Positions 16,055 through 24,271 of a DNA stretch of 45,547 nucleotides are shown one piece after another. How positions within the stretch are numbered: position 1 is the first letter of the stretch; every line of letters starts with the position of its first letter. The translations under genes and the position numbers were made by a program. Under the pieces are notes generated by a model that saw only the letters and a program-made list of their open reading frames with translations, was not told where the DNA came from and did not search any database. This DNA comes from Holophagaceae bacterium. GTDB taxonomy: Bacteria > Acidobacteriota > Holophagae > Holophagales > Holophagaceae. The DNA lies in contig JAFJUR010000011.1 in assembly GCA_017859995.1 (NCBI GenBank), positions 1 through 45,547 on the forward strand, given 5' to 3'.

Positions 16055-17756
16055 TGTCGCCGTCCCCCCTCAGCACCGTAACACCCTCCTGGACGGCGTT
16101 GCCGGGGAGATGCGTGAAGCCCTGGTCTTCGTGGAGTCCCCGACGGCGGACGTGGTCCTCGGCGGACCCGGTGAGGGGGTGTTCGCCGCCTGTCCCGCCT
16201 GGCCCGGCGCCGAGGCCGCCCTGGCGCTGCTGAGGGCCGGCTGGGAGCGGGCCAAGGACCGCCAGTCCATGAATCGCCTCCATGAGGTGGGCCGGGCGCT
16301 GGTCTCCGAGCAGAACCTCGATCGGCTGCTGGACCTGATCCTCTCCAAGGCCCGGGAGCTCCTCAAGGCGGAGGCCGGCTCCATCTACCTGATGAACGGG
16401 GAGGAGGAGCGCCGCGAGCTGCTCTTCGCGCACACCCAGAACGCCCTGGTGAACGTACCGTTCCACCGGGTCTCCATGCCCGTCTCCCGACAGACGCTGG
16501 CGGGTTTCGTGGCCCTCACCAGGGAGACGCTGAACCTGAAGGATGTCTATGGCATCCCCCCCGATGCCCCCTACCGGTTCAACGACAGCTTTGATCGGCA
16601 GGCGGGCTACCGCACCGTCTCCATGCTCGTCGTGCCCATGCTGGACACGGAAGGGCAGGTGCTGGGGGTGCTGCAGCTCATCAACCGCCGCGACGACGAT
16701 AACGGGAAGGCCGGGATCTTCTCCCCCACGGACCAGGACCTGGCCCAGAGCTTGGCGGGGCAGGCGGCGGTGGCCGTGAAGAACGCCCAGCTGCGCTTGG
16801 AAATCGAGCAGCTGTTCGAGGGTTTCGTCGCGGCGTCTGTGACCGCCATCGAGGCGCGGGACCCCGTCACCAGCGGTCACTCGGGCCGGGTGGCGGACCT
16901 CACCGTGGGCCTGGCGGAGGCCGTGAACGCCACGCCCAACGGAACCTACGGCGACCTCCGCTTTACGGACCGCCAGCTGCGCGAGATCCGCTATGCCAGC
17001 CTGCTGCACGACTTCGGGAAGGTCGGCGTCCGCGAGCAGGTGCTGGTGAAGGCCAAAAAGCTGGATCCAGGCCAGCTGGAACTGATCCTCCAGCGGCTCC
17101 GCCAGCGGGAGCTGGAGGAGGCCCTGAACCTGCTTTCCCAGGCCTGGAAACGCGGCGAGCGGTACGACGCGACCCATTGGGAGCAGGTGGTGAAGGACCG
17201 CCAGGCCGAGAACGAGCGGCTCATGCACTTGGTCCGGCAGAGCAACGAGCCCACCGTGCTGGCCCAGGAAGTGGCCGAGGGGCTGGGCCTTCTGGAACAC
17301 CTCGAGTACGCACACTGGACGGGCGACCGGCGGGCCGTGGTGGAGCCCGAGCACCTGGCCAGCCTCCGCATCCGCCGGGGCAGCCTTTCCGAGACGGAGC
17401 GGCTGGAAATCGAAAGCCATGTCACCCACACGTTCCGATTCCTGGAGCGCATCCCCTGGACTCGCGACCTGGCGGGCATTCCCGAGATCGCCTACGCCCA
17501 TCATGAGCGCCTCAGCGGGCGGGGCTACCCGCGCCAGCTGGAGGCTCCCGCCATCCCCGTCCAGAGCCGGGCCATGGCCATCGCCGACGTCTTCGACGCC
17601 CTGACCGCCCGGGACCGGCCCTACAAGGGCGCGGTGCCCGTGGACCGCAGCCTGGCGATTCTGGAGGAGGAGGCCCGGGACGGGGCCCTCGACCGGCCCC
17701 TGCTGGACCTCTTCATCGAGGCCCGCATCTTCGAGCGGACGATTCCCCGGACCTGA
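16044..17756 (+). CDS. GAF and HD-GYP domain protein (probable cyclic-di-GMP phosphodiesterase)
   Basis: A protein of about 570 residues. A short N-terminal beta-rich part precedes a GAF domain (about 85-245; SMLVVPMLDTEGQVLGVLQLI). The HD-GYP part follows, with HSGRVADLT, SLLHDFGKVGV and HHERLSGRGYP, and ends ADVFDALTARDRPYK. HD-GYP enzymes hydrolyse cyclic di-GMP; GAF would sense a small molecule. A helix-rich insert of about 100 residues separates the HDFGK and HHE...GYP halves, longer than usual. The start is uncertain: TTG at 16044 gives MRFTVAVPP; ATG at 16110 is the alternative. A longer upstream frame exists but only shadows the divergent methyltransferase gene. Confidence 0.85.
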   Translation: MRFTVAVPPQHRNTLLDGVAGEMREALVFVESPTADVVLGGPGEGVFAACPAWPGAEAALALLRAGWERAKDRQSMNRLHEVGRALVSEQNLDRLLDLILSKARELLKAEAGSIYLMNGEEERRELLFAHTQNALVNVPFHRVSMPVSRQTLAGFVALTRETLNLKDVYGIPPDAPYRFNDSFDRQAGYRTVSMLVVPMLDTEGQVLGVLQLINRRDDDNGKAGIFSPTDQDLAQSLAGQAAVAVKNAQLRLEIEQLFEGFVAASVTAIEARDPVTSGHSGRVADLTVGLAEAVNATPNGTYGDLRFTDRQLREIRYASLLHDFGKVGVREQVLVKAKKLDPGQLELILQRLRQRELEEALNLLSQAWKRGERYDATHWEQVVKDRQAENERLMHLVRQSNEPTVLAQEVAEGLGLLEHLEYAHWTGDRRAVVEPEHLASLRIRRGSLSETERLEIESHVTHTFRFLERIPWTRDLAGIPEIAYAHHERLSGRGYPRQLEAPAIPVQSRAMAIADVFDALTARDRPYKGAVPVDRSLAILEEEARDGALDRPLLDLFIEARIFERTIPRT

Positions 17757-17772
17757 TGCTGGGGCGAGGGTC

Positions 17773-17816
17773 GGAGCCAGGGCCGGAGCTAAGGGTGGAG
17801 CCAGGGGCCTGGAGCC
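17773..17816 (+). repeat. Degenerate 12-14 bp tandem repeat upstream of fabZ
   Basis: Four successive copies related to GGAGCCAGGGCC begin at 17773, 17785, 17797 and 17811 (the last incomplete), with periods of 12, 12 and 14 bases. They fill most of the 85-bp gap between the HD-GYP gene and fabZ. A TATAGG hexamer follows at 17824. The repeat could affect fabZ expression or simply be slippage-prone sequence. Confidence 0.5.
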
Positions 17817-17841
17817 GGTAGGCTATAGGATTGGAGTGGCC

Positions 17842-18312
17842 ATGTCTGAACGCGAACCGCGCACGATCGATCTGCAGGGGATCATGGACCTGCTGCCCCA
17901 CCGCTATCCCATCCTCCTGGTGGACCGCATCCTCGACTACGAGCCCCAGCAGTGGATCCGGGGCTGCAAGAACATCAGCTACAACGAGCAGATCTTCCAG
18001 GGCCACTTCCCCAGCCGCCCGGTCTTCCCCGGTGTCTACATCATCGAGGCCATGGCCCAGACGGGCGGCTGCCTGCTCCTTCAGGACATCGAGGACCGCG
18101 CCCGCAAGGTGATCTACTTCATGGGCATCGACGGCGCCAAGTTCCGGAAGCCGGTCCTGCCCGGTGACCAGCTGGTGATGGAAGTGAAGGTGGTCCAGCT
18201 CAAGGGCCGCATCTGCAAGATGCGGGGCGAGGCCTTCGTGGACGGCCAGAAGGTCGCCGAGGCGGAATTCATGTCCATGCTGATGGACCTGGCGGAGGGA
18301 GAGGGAAAATGA
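17842..18312 (+). CDS. fabZ: 3-hydroxyacyl-ACP dehydratase FabZ
   Basis: A 156-residue hot-dog-fold dehydratase of fatty acid synthesis that converts 3-hydroxyacyl-ACP to trans-2-enoyl-ACP. The catalytic His55 is in GHFPSRPVFPG and Glu69 in YIIEAMAQTGG; LLPHRYPILLVDR is the family N-terminus. The ATG at 17842 has GGAG five bases upstream; a GTG at 17836 is in frame but lacks a site. lpxA begins within its stop (ATGA). The pairing of fabZ with lpxA is common because both draw on 3-hydroxyacyl-ACP. Confidence 0.95.
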   Translation: MSEREPRTIDLQGIMDLLPHRYPILLVDRILDYEPQQWIRGCKNISYNEQIFQGHFPSRPVFPGVYIIEAMAQTGGCLLLQDIEDRARKVIYFMGIDGAKFRKPVLPGDQLVMEVKVVQLKGRICKMRGEAFVDGQKVAEAEFMSMLMDLAEGEGK

Positions 18313-19094
18313 GCGCTCAGATCCATCCGAGCAGCGTGGTGAGCCCGGAGGCCCGGCTGGGCGAGGGCGTGGTCGTGGGCCCCTTCTGCGTGATCGAGGG
18401 GAACGCCGTCATCGGCGCGCGCACGCTGCTGCGCAGCCACGTGGTCATCGGTCCCCACACGGAGATCGGCGAGGACAACGACATCTACCCCCACGCCACC
18501 CTGGGCATGGGGCCCCAGGACCTCAAGTTCAAGGGCGCCCCCACCCGGCTGAAGGTCGGGAACCGCAACGTGTTCCGCGAGGGCTGCACCCTCCACCGCG
18601 GCACCGAGGGCGGCGGCGGGCTGACCACCGTGGCCGACGACAACTTCCTCATGACCGGCTCGCACGTGGCGCACGACTGCCACGTGGGCAGCAAGAACAT
18701 CTTCGCCAACTCGGCCACCCTGGCGGGCCACGTGGAAGTGGGCGACGGCTGCAACATCGGCGCCTTCTCGGCGGTGCACCAGTTCTGCCGCGTGGGCAAC
18801 CACGCCTTCATGGGCGGCTTCACCGTGGCCACCCAGGACGTGCTGCCCTTCATGAAGACGGCCGGGGCGCGCGACACCAAGAGCTATGGCGTGAACACCA
18901 TCGGCCTGCAGCGGAAGGGCTTTTCCGTCGAGGTGGTCGAGGGCCTCAAGAGGGCCCACCGCCTGCTGTTCCACGCGGGCCTGCTGCGCGAGGAGGCCAT
19001 GGCCCAGACCGAGAAGGAACTGGGACACATCCCCGAGGTGGCCTACCTGCTGACGTTCATCCGCGAGGCCAAGCGGGGCGTGCATCGTGGCTGA
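18309..19094 (+). CDS. lpxA: UDP-N-acetylglucosamine acyltransferase LpxA
   Basis: A 261-residue left-handed beta-helix enzyme that moves a 3-hydroxyacyl chain from ACP to UDP-GlcNAc, the first step of lipid A. Hexapeptide repeats run through residues 10-180 (VVVGPFCVIEGNAVIG, VIGPHTEIG). The catalytic histidine is His122 in HVAHDCHVG. The helical C-terminal domain follows (YGVNTIGLQRKGFS). Length fits the family. It is coupled to fabZ by ATGA and to era by an 8-base overlap. It shows the host has an outer membrane with lipid A. Confidence 0.95.
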   Translation: MSAQIHPSSVVSPEARLGEGVVVGPFCVIEGNAVIGARTLLRSHVVIGPHTEIGEDNDIYPHATLGMGPQDLKFKGAPTRLKVGNRNVFREGCTLHRGTEGGGGLTTVADDNFLMTGSHVAHDCHVGSKNIFANSATLAGHVEVGDGCNIGAFSAVHQFCRVGNHAFMGGFTVATQDVLPFMKTAGARDTKSYGVNTIGLQRKGFSVEVVEGLKRAHRLLFHAGLLREEAMAQTEKELGHIPEVAYLLTFIREAKRGVHRG

Positions 19095-20013
19095 TCAGCC
19101 CGGTCCGGCCCGGCGCCACGCGACCCTCGCCATCATCGGCCTGCCCAACGCCGGCAAGTCCACCCTGCTGAACGCCCTGCTGGGCCAGAAGCTGGCGGCC
19201 ACGAGCCAGATCCCCCAGACCACCCGGACCCGGGTGCTCGGCGTGGTGGATCGCGGCGACGTGCAATTGGCCTTCCTGGACACCCCGGGCATCCACCTCC
19301 CGAAGCACGCCCTCAATGAGCGCATGATGGCGCACGTGGAGCAGGCGCTTGAAGAAGCCGACCTGCTGCTCTGGGTGGTGGACGCGGACGACTACCTGGG
19401 CACGGGCGAGCACGCCCTGGCCAAGCGCCTGCGCAAGCTGGGCCGACCCACCTACCTGCTCCTGAACAAGATCGACCTGCTGTCCAAAGGCCGCCTGCTC
19501 GAGAAGATCGCCACCTACAAGGACCTGCTGCCCTTCAAGGAGATCGTTCCCATCGGCGCCAAGATGGGGCTGAACCTGGATCCCCTGTGGAGCATCCTCG
19601 AGCGGGACGCGACCCTGCCCGGATGGCCCTACCAGGAGGAGGTCTTCACGGACCAGACCGAGCGGTCCCTCGCCTCCGAGTTCATCCGGGAGAAGGTGCT
19701 CCGCAAGACCCGCGAGGAAGTGCCCCACGGCGTGGCGGTCCTGATCGAGCAGTGGCTGGAACTGGGCCATGAGGACTACCCGGAGGACCTGGGCCCAGAA
19801 GGTGTCTTTATCGCCGCGCAGATCCTGGTGGACCGGGATGGCCACCGCAAGATCCTGCTGGGCAGCGGGGGCGAGATGATCAAGGACATCCGCCAGAGCG
19901 CCCAGCGCGAGCTGAAGAAGCTCCTCCAGCGGCCCGTCCGCCTCGAGCTGTTCGTGAAGGTGGACGAAGGCTGGCGCGACCGGCCCGAGCGGCTGGATCG
20001 GCTGTCCATCTAG
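19087..20013 (+). CDS. era: GTPase Era
   Basis: A 308-residue GTPase for 16S rRNA maturation and 30S assembly. The G motifs are GLPNAGKST (residues 18-26), the TTRTR switch, DTPG, NKID and a final GAK. The C-terminal KH domain, which binds the 3' end of 16S rRNA, has GSGGEMIKDIRQSAQREL. The GTG start at 19087 overlaps lpxA by eight bases, making era the third gene of a tight fabZ-lpxA-era operon. The 3' end is 12 bases from the convergent carbonic anhydrase stop, leaving no room for a terminator of its own. Confidence 0.95.
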   Translation: MADQPGPARRHATLAIIGLPNAGKSTLLNALLGQKLAATSQIPQTTRTRVLGVVDRGDVQLAFLDTPGIHLPKHALNERMMAHVEQALEEADLLLWVVDADDYLGTGEHALAKRLRKLGRPTYLLLNKIDLLSKGRLLEKIATYKDLLPFKEIVPIGAKMGLNLDPLWSILERDATLPGWPYQEEVFTDQTERSLASEFIREKVLRKTREEVPHGVAVLIEQWLELGHEDYPEDLGPEGVFIAAQILVDRDGHRKILLGSGGEMIKDIRQSAQRELKKLLQRPVRLELFVKVDEGWRDRPERLDRLSI

Positions 20014-20025
20014 CGCGAAGGCGGC

Positions 20026-20694
20026 CTAGATCGACAGATCCGTGGCTCGGTGGTCTGCGTCCAGGGGCGCCAGGCCGGCGGTGCCGGTCACGGAGGTGTA
20101 CTGGCCCCGGTCCGGGTCGAAGGCGAACACCTCGCCGGTCTCGATCTTGTAGACCCAGGCGTGCAGGTGCAGCATGCCGTTCGCCATGGCCTTGGCCACG
20201 GAGGGGTGGGTGCGGAGGTTCTCGAGCTGGACGAGGACGTTCTCCTCGACGGTGGCGTGGAGCAGCTCGTGGCCGTGCAGGTGCCCGTAGCTCTCCCACA
20301 TGATGCGCTCGGTGGTCCGGGCGTGGGCGAGCCAGGCCTTGGTGGCGGGGAGCTCGCCGATGGATTCGGGTTCGAGCAGGGCCCGCATGGCGCCACAGTT
20401 GGAGTGGCCGCAGACGATGATGTCCTTCACCTTGAGGCTGGCCACGGCGAACTCGATGCCGGCGGCCATGCCGCCCATGCTCTCGAAGGGGGGCACGAGG
20501 TTGCCCACGTTCCGGAGAATGAACAGCTCGCCGGGCTGGGTTTGGGTGATCAGGTTCGGGCTGATGCGCGAGTCGGAGCAGGTGATGAAGAGGGTTTCGG
20601 GCGACTGGTCCTTGTCCAGGCGCTCGAACAGCTCCTTGTGGGAGCTGAAGATCTGGGTCTGGAAGGTGTGGATGCCTTGGACGAGTTTCTGCAT
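20026..20694 (-). CDS. can: Beta-class carbonic anhydrase
   Basis: A 222-residue zinc enzyme for interconversion of CO2 and bicarbonate. Zinc ligands are Cys39 (TCSDSR), His97 and Cys100 (CGHSNCGAM), with the Asp41-Arg43 dyad. RNVGNLVPPF is the other conserved block. There is no signal peptide, so it is cytosolic. It is a single gene; its -10 hexamer (TAGACT at 20701-20706) is six bases before the ATG, the same arrangement as mqnA. Confidence 0.94.
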   Translation of the reverse strand: MQKLVQGIHTFQTQIFSSHKELFERLDKDQSPETLFITCSDSRISPNLITQTQPGELFILRNVGNLVPPFESMGGMAAGIEFAVASLKVKDIIVCGHSNCGAMRALLEPESIGELPATKAWLAHARTTERIMWESYGHLHGHELLHATVEENVLVQLENLRTHPSVAKAMANGMLHLHAWVYKIETGEVFAFDPDRGQYTSVTGTAGLAPLDADHRATDLSI

Positions 20695-20700
20695 TCCGCC

Positions 20701-20706
20701 AGTCTA
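20701..20706 (-). promoter_or_regulatory. -10 element of the carbonic anhydrase gene, leaderless-type
   Basis: TAGACT on the minus strand, preceded by CCGG and followed by GGCGGA and the ATG. The ten bases CCGGTAGACT are identical to those before mqnA, at the same distance from the start codon. No clear -35. Confidence 0.5.
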
Positions 20707-20776
20707 CCGGAGGTCAGGCGTGCGAATCGAGACCCGGTATCAGCGGCCCGAGCAGAAGCCCACCTGGCGACCCAAA

Positions 20777-21508
20777 TTAGAGGCTCAGATTGGCCAGGTG
20801 CTGTTCTGAGGTGATGGGGGTGTTCGGCTCGTCGTGGATGATCTTGCCGTCGCGCAGCTTCACGATGCGGTGGGCGTGGCGGGCGATGTCCTCTTCGTGG
20901 GTCACCAGGATGATGGTGTTGCCCCGCTGGTACAGCTCCTCGAACAGGGCCATGATCTCGATGCTGGTCTTGGAATCCAGGGCGCCGGTGGGCTCGTCGG
21001 CCAGGAGGATGGAAGGGTCGTTCACCAGGGCGCGGGCGATGGCCACGCGCTGGCGCTGGCCGCCGGACAGCTGGTTGGGCATGTGGTCCGCTCGGGTGCC
21101 GAGGCCGACGTTCTCCAGGGCCTTGTGCGCCATCTCGTGGCGCTGGGCAGGGGTCTTGCCCGCGTAGATCAGGGGCAGCTCCACATTCTGAAGCGAGGTG
21201 GTGCGGGCCAGGAGGTTGAAGGTCTGGAAGACGAAGCCGATCTCCTCGTTCCGGATCTGGGCCAGGTCGTCGTCGGTCATGGCCGAGGCCAGCTTGCCGT
21301 TCAGCTCGTAGGTGCCGCTGGTGGGGGTATCCAGACAGCCGATGACGTTCATCATCGTGGACTTGCCTGAGCCCGAGGGGCCCATGATGGCCACGTATTC
21401 GCCTCGGCTGATTTCAAGGGAAACGCCGTCGAGGGCTCGCACCTCCATGTCACCCATCTGGTAGACCTTGGTGATGTTGGTGAGCCGGATCAGGGGAGCA
21501 TCGGTCAT
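20777..21508 (-). CDS. ABC transporter ATP-binding protein, LolD/MacB type
   Basis: A 243-residue ATPase of the family that drives lipoprotein release (LolD) and MacB-like export or FtsE-like work. Walker A is GPSGSGKST (about 43-51), Q-loop FVFQTFNLL, signature [15 protein letters not shown], Walker [14 protein letters not shown] and H-loop VTHEEDI. The ATG at 21508 has GAGGG five bases upstream. No permease gene lies on either side: downstream is carbonic anhydrase, upstream the divergent acyl-ligase fusion. Its membrane partner must be elsewhere, so the substrate cannot be named. Confidence 0.85.
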   Translation of the reverse strand: MTDAPLIRLTNITKVYQMGDMEVRALDGVSLEISRGEYVAIMGPSGSGKSTMMNVIGCLDTPTSGTYELNGKLASAMTDDDLAQIRNEEIGFVFQTFNLLARTTSLQNVELPLIYAGKTPAQRHEMAHKALENVGLGTRADHMPNQLSGGQRQRVAIARALVNDPSILLADEPTGALDSKTSIEIMALFEELYQRGNTIILVTHEEDIARHAHRIVKLRDGKIIHDEPNTPITSEQHLANLSL

Positions 21509-21592
21509 GGAACCCTCGCAGGACCCCCGCGGGGCCTGTTCCATCTTCGCAGATGTGACCGGGGCGGTTTAGGGCAGGGCCCCGATTCCCGC

Positions 21593-21598
21593 TACAAT
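21593..21598 (+). promoter_or_regulatory. Possible -10 element of the acyl-ligase fusion gene
   Basis: TACAAT, five of six bases matching the sigma-70 -10 consensus, preceded by cccgc. It lies 42 bases before the ATG at 21641 in the divergent gap. A weak TTTAGG at 21568 could be a -35 with a 19-base spacer. Confidence 0.45.
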
Positions 21599-21640
21599 CC
21601 TCCATCCGTCCGTGTTCCGGTAGGCAGGTCCTGATTCCCG

Positions 21641-24271
21641 ATGATGTCATCCCTGATCCGATCCCTGGGTCGGCCGCTCCTGCGGCTGCGCTACCGAATC
21701 CATCCAGAGGGGCTGAACACCGTCGCTCCTGGCGAGGGTCCGGGCATCCTTTTCCTGGCCACCCACCCCACCCTGGTGGATCCCTTCCTCCTGATCTCGG
21801 AGCTGCACCGGCGCTTCGCGCCCACCCTGGTGGCGGGGCGGGATCACGCGGCCCCGGCTCCCCTCCGCTGGCTGGCGCGCCTCCTGGGTGCCAGGGCATT
21901 GCCGGACCCGGTTGATCACCGCGATCACTGCCGCGAGGCCCTCAACGCCGAAGTGATGGCCCTGGCCGCCGCGCTCGCCGCGGGCCGGAACCTGCTGCTG
22001 TTCCCCGGGGGCCGCCTGGCGCGTCAACGGACCGAGGACCTCGCCGACAACAGCGTGGTGGAGGCCATCCTCCGGCAGGCACCGGGAACGCGGGTGGTGG
22101 TGGTCCGGCTCCACGGCCTCTGGGGCAGCCGGTTCAGCGCGGCCTCCGGCTGGCGCCCCGTGCTGGGCCGCGAGCTGCTCAGGAGCCTGGGGGATCTCGT
22201 CGCCAACGCGATCTTCTTCATGCCCCGGCGCGACGTGCAGCTGAGGGTCGAGGAGGTCCACGACCTGCCCATCGGCCAGGGCCGGCTGGCCTTCAACCGC
22301 GCCCTGGAAGCGCACCTGAACCGGGATGCCACGCCCAGGACCCATGTGCCCTACCTCGTCTGGAAGGACCACGCCCCCCGCACGCTGCCTGAGCCGCCGC
22401 GGCCCCGGGTGGAGGGCAATCCCCGCGCCGTGCCACCCCAGGTGAAGGACGCGGTTCGCCGCCACCTTCAGGCGGTGACCGGGGTGGCGGATATCCAGGA
22501 GTCCCAGTCCCTGGTGCTCGACCTCGGAATGGACGCGCTGGCCCATCGGGAGCTGGAACTCTGGATCCAGCGGGCCTACGGCTATTCCTGCAGCGATCCG
22601 GCCTCCCTCCAGACGGTCTCCGACCTGTTCCTGGCCGCCACCGGCGCGGCGGTGTCCCTGCGCCAGGGTGAACTCAAGCCCGTTCCGCATGCCTGGTTTC
22701 ACTCCCGGACCGACCTGCCCATCGAGATGCCCGAGGGGGACACGATCCCCGAGGTCTTCCTGCGCCAGGCCCGCCGCGATCCCCGCCGCGTGGTGCTGGC
22801 CGATCAGACCGGGGGCGTGAAGACCTACCGCGACGTGCTCACCGCCATCCTGGTGCTCAAGCCGCTCTTCGAAGCGCTGGAAGGCACCCATGTGGGCCTG
22901 ATGCTGCCCGCGTCCGGCGGGGCCAGCATGATCTACCTGGCCCTGCTCTTCGCCGGCAAGACGCCCGTGCTGGTGAACTGGACCGCCGGGGCCCGCAGCA
23001 TGGCCTACGGCCTGGATCTGGTGGGCGTGAAGCACGTCATCACCGTGTCCACGCTGATGAACCGCCTGGACGCCCAGGGCGTGGATCTTTCCGCCGTGAA
23101 GGGGCGCCTGCTGCTGCTCGATGAAGCCGGCAAGAAAATCACCCTCGCCACCAAGCTGGCGGCGGCCTTCCGGGCCCGGTTCAACTGGGCGCCGCTGCTG
23201 ACGGCGAGGCCGCCCGAAACCGCGGCGGTGCTCTTCACCAGCGGCAGCGAAAGCCATCCGAAGGCGGTGCCCCTCAGCCACGGCAACATCCTGACGAACA
23301 TCCGGGACGCCACCCAGGCCCTGAACTTCCGCCAGGACGAGCGGGTCATGGGCTGCCTGCCGCCCTTCCACGCCTTCGGCCTGACCACCACCACCATCCT
23401 GCCGATGCTGGTGGGCCTGCGCGTGGTCTACCACCCCAACCCCACCGAAGGGCGCATGCTGGCCCGCATCATCGAGGCCTACCACGCCACCCTCCTGGTG
23501 GGCACGCCCACCTTCCTGGGCGGCATTCTCCGAATGGCTGAGGACCGCCACCTGGAATCGCTGCGCATCGTCGTCTCCGGCGCCGAGAAGTGCCCCGAGC
23601 AGGTCTACGCCACGCTGGCCCGCCGGTGGCCGAAGACCACCGTGCTGGAAGGCTACGGCATCACCGAGTGCTCGCCAGTGGTGTCGGTCAACCGCGAGGA
23701 CGACCCGCGCACCGGCACCATCGGCAAGCCCCTGCTCTCCGTGGAATGGGCTATTGTCGACCTGGACACGGGCCGCCGCGTGGAGCCAGGCCAGCCGGGG
23801 ATGCTGCTGGTGCGCGGCCCCAGCGTGTTCTCCGGCTACCTCAATCCGGATGTGGATTCTCCCTTTGAGACCTTCGAGGGCCGCCCTTGGTACCGCACCG
23901 GCGACTTGGTCTGCCAGGACCGTGGCGTGCTCGTGTTCTCCGGCCGCCTCAAGCGGTTCGTGAAGCTGGGAGGCGAGATGGTGTCCCTGCCGGCCATCGA
24001 GGAGGCCCTGTCTCAGCGCTTCCAAGGGGACGACGAGACCGAGCCCCTCCTGGCCGTCGAAGCCTCGCCGGAAGAGCTCAATCCTGACCTGATCCTCTTC
24101 TCCGTGGCGGGCATCGCCCGCGATGAGGCCAATGCGGCCATTCGCGCGGCGGGCCTATCCACTCTGCACAACATCCGGGTGGTCCGCCACATCGACCACA
24201 TCCCCACCCTCGGCACCGGCAAGACCGATTACCGCGCCCTCAAGGCCTTGCTGACCGAGACCCCCGCCTAG
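21641..24271 (+). CDS. Acyltransferase / ACP-like / AMP-dependent acyl ligase fusion (Aas-like)
   Basis: An 876-residue fusion. Residues about 30-210 form a PlsC-like acyltransferase with HPTLVD (His42, Asp47), though FPGG replaces the usual FPEG. Residues about 267-335 have the shape of an acyl carrier domain (LVLDLGMDALAHRELEL), but Ala299 stands where the phosphopantetheine serine of DSL should be. Residues about 360-876 form an acyl-AMP ligase: TSGSESHPKAV loop, GYGITECSPV, YRTGDL and a final GTGKTDYRAL lysine. It resembles Aas, which re-acylates lysophospholipid with fatty acid. The likely role is membrane lipid recycling or acyl loading. The stop interleaves with that of the convergent thiolase gene (CTAG). 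Confidence 0.85.
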   Translation: MMSSLIRSLGRPLLRLRYRIHPEGLNTVAPGEGPGILFLATHPTLVDPFLLISELHRRFAPTLVAGRDHAAPAPLRWLARLLGARALPDPVDHRDHCREALNAEVMALAAALAAGRNLLLFPGGRLARQRTEDLADNSVVEAILRQAPGTRVVVVRLHGLWGSRFSAASGWRPVLGRELLRSLGDLVANAIFFMPRRDVQLRVEEVHDLPIGQGRLAFNRALEAHLNRDATPRTHVPYLVWKDHAPRTLPEPPRPRVEGNPRAVPPQVKDAVRRHLQAVTGVADIQESQSLVLDLGMDALAHRELELWIQRAYGYSCSDPASLQTVSDLFLAATGAAVSLRQGELKPVPHAWFHSRTDLPIEMPEGDTIPEVFLRQARRDPRRVVLADQTGGVKTYRDVLTAILVLKPLFEALEGTHVGLMLPASGGASMIYLALLFAGKTPVLVNWTAGARSMAYGLDLVGVKHVITVSTLMNRLDAQGVDLSAVKGRLLLLDEAGKKITLATKLAAAFRARFNWAPLLTARPPETAAVLFTSGSESHPKAVPLSHGNILTNIRDATQALNFRQDERVMGCLPPFHAFGLTTTTILPMLVGLRVVYHPNPTEGRMLARIIEAYHATLLVGTPTFLGGILRMAEDRHLESLRIVVSGAEKCPEQVYATLARRWPKTTVLEGYGITECSPVVSVNREDDPRTGTIGKPLLSVEWAIVDLDTGRRVEPGQPGMLLVRGPSVFSGYLNPDVDSPFETFEGRPWYRTGDLVCQDRGVLVFSGRLKRFVKLGGEMVSLPAIEEALSQRFQGDDETEPLLAVEASPEELNPDLILFSVAGIARDEANAAIRAAGLSTLHNIRVVRHIDHIPTLGTGKTDYRALKALLTETPA

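Noticed and set aside
21647-24025. Long minus-strand frame opposite the acyl-ligase fusion
   Set aside because: Composition typical of antisense shadow and no motif; the plus strand carries three clear domains.
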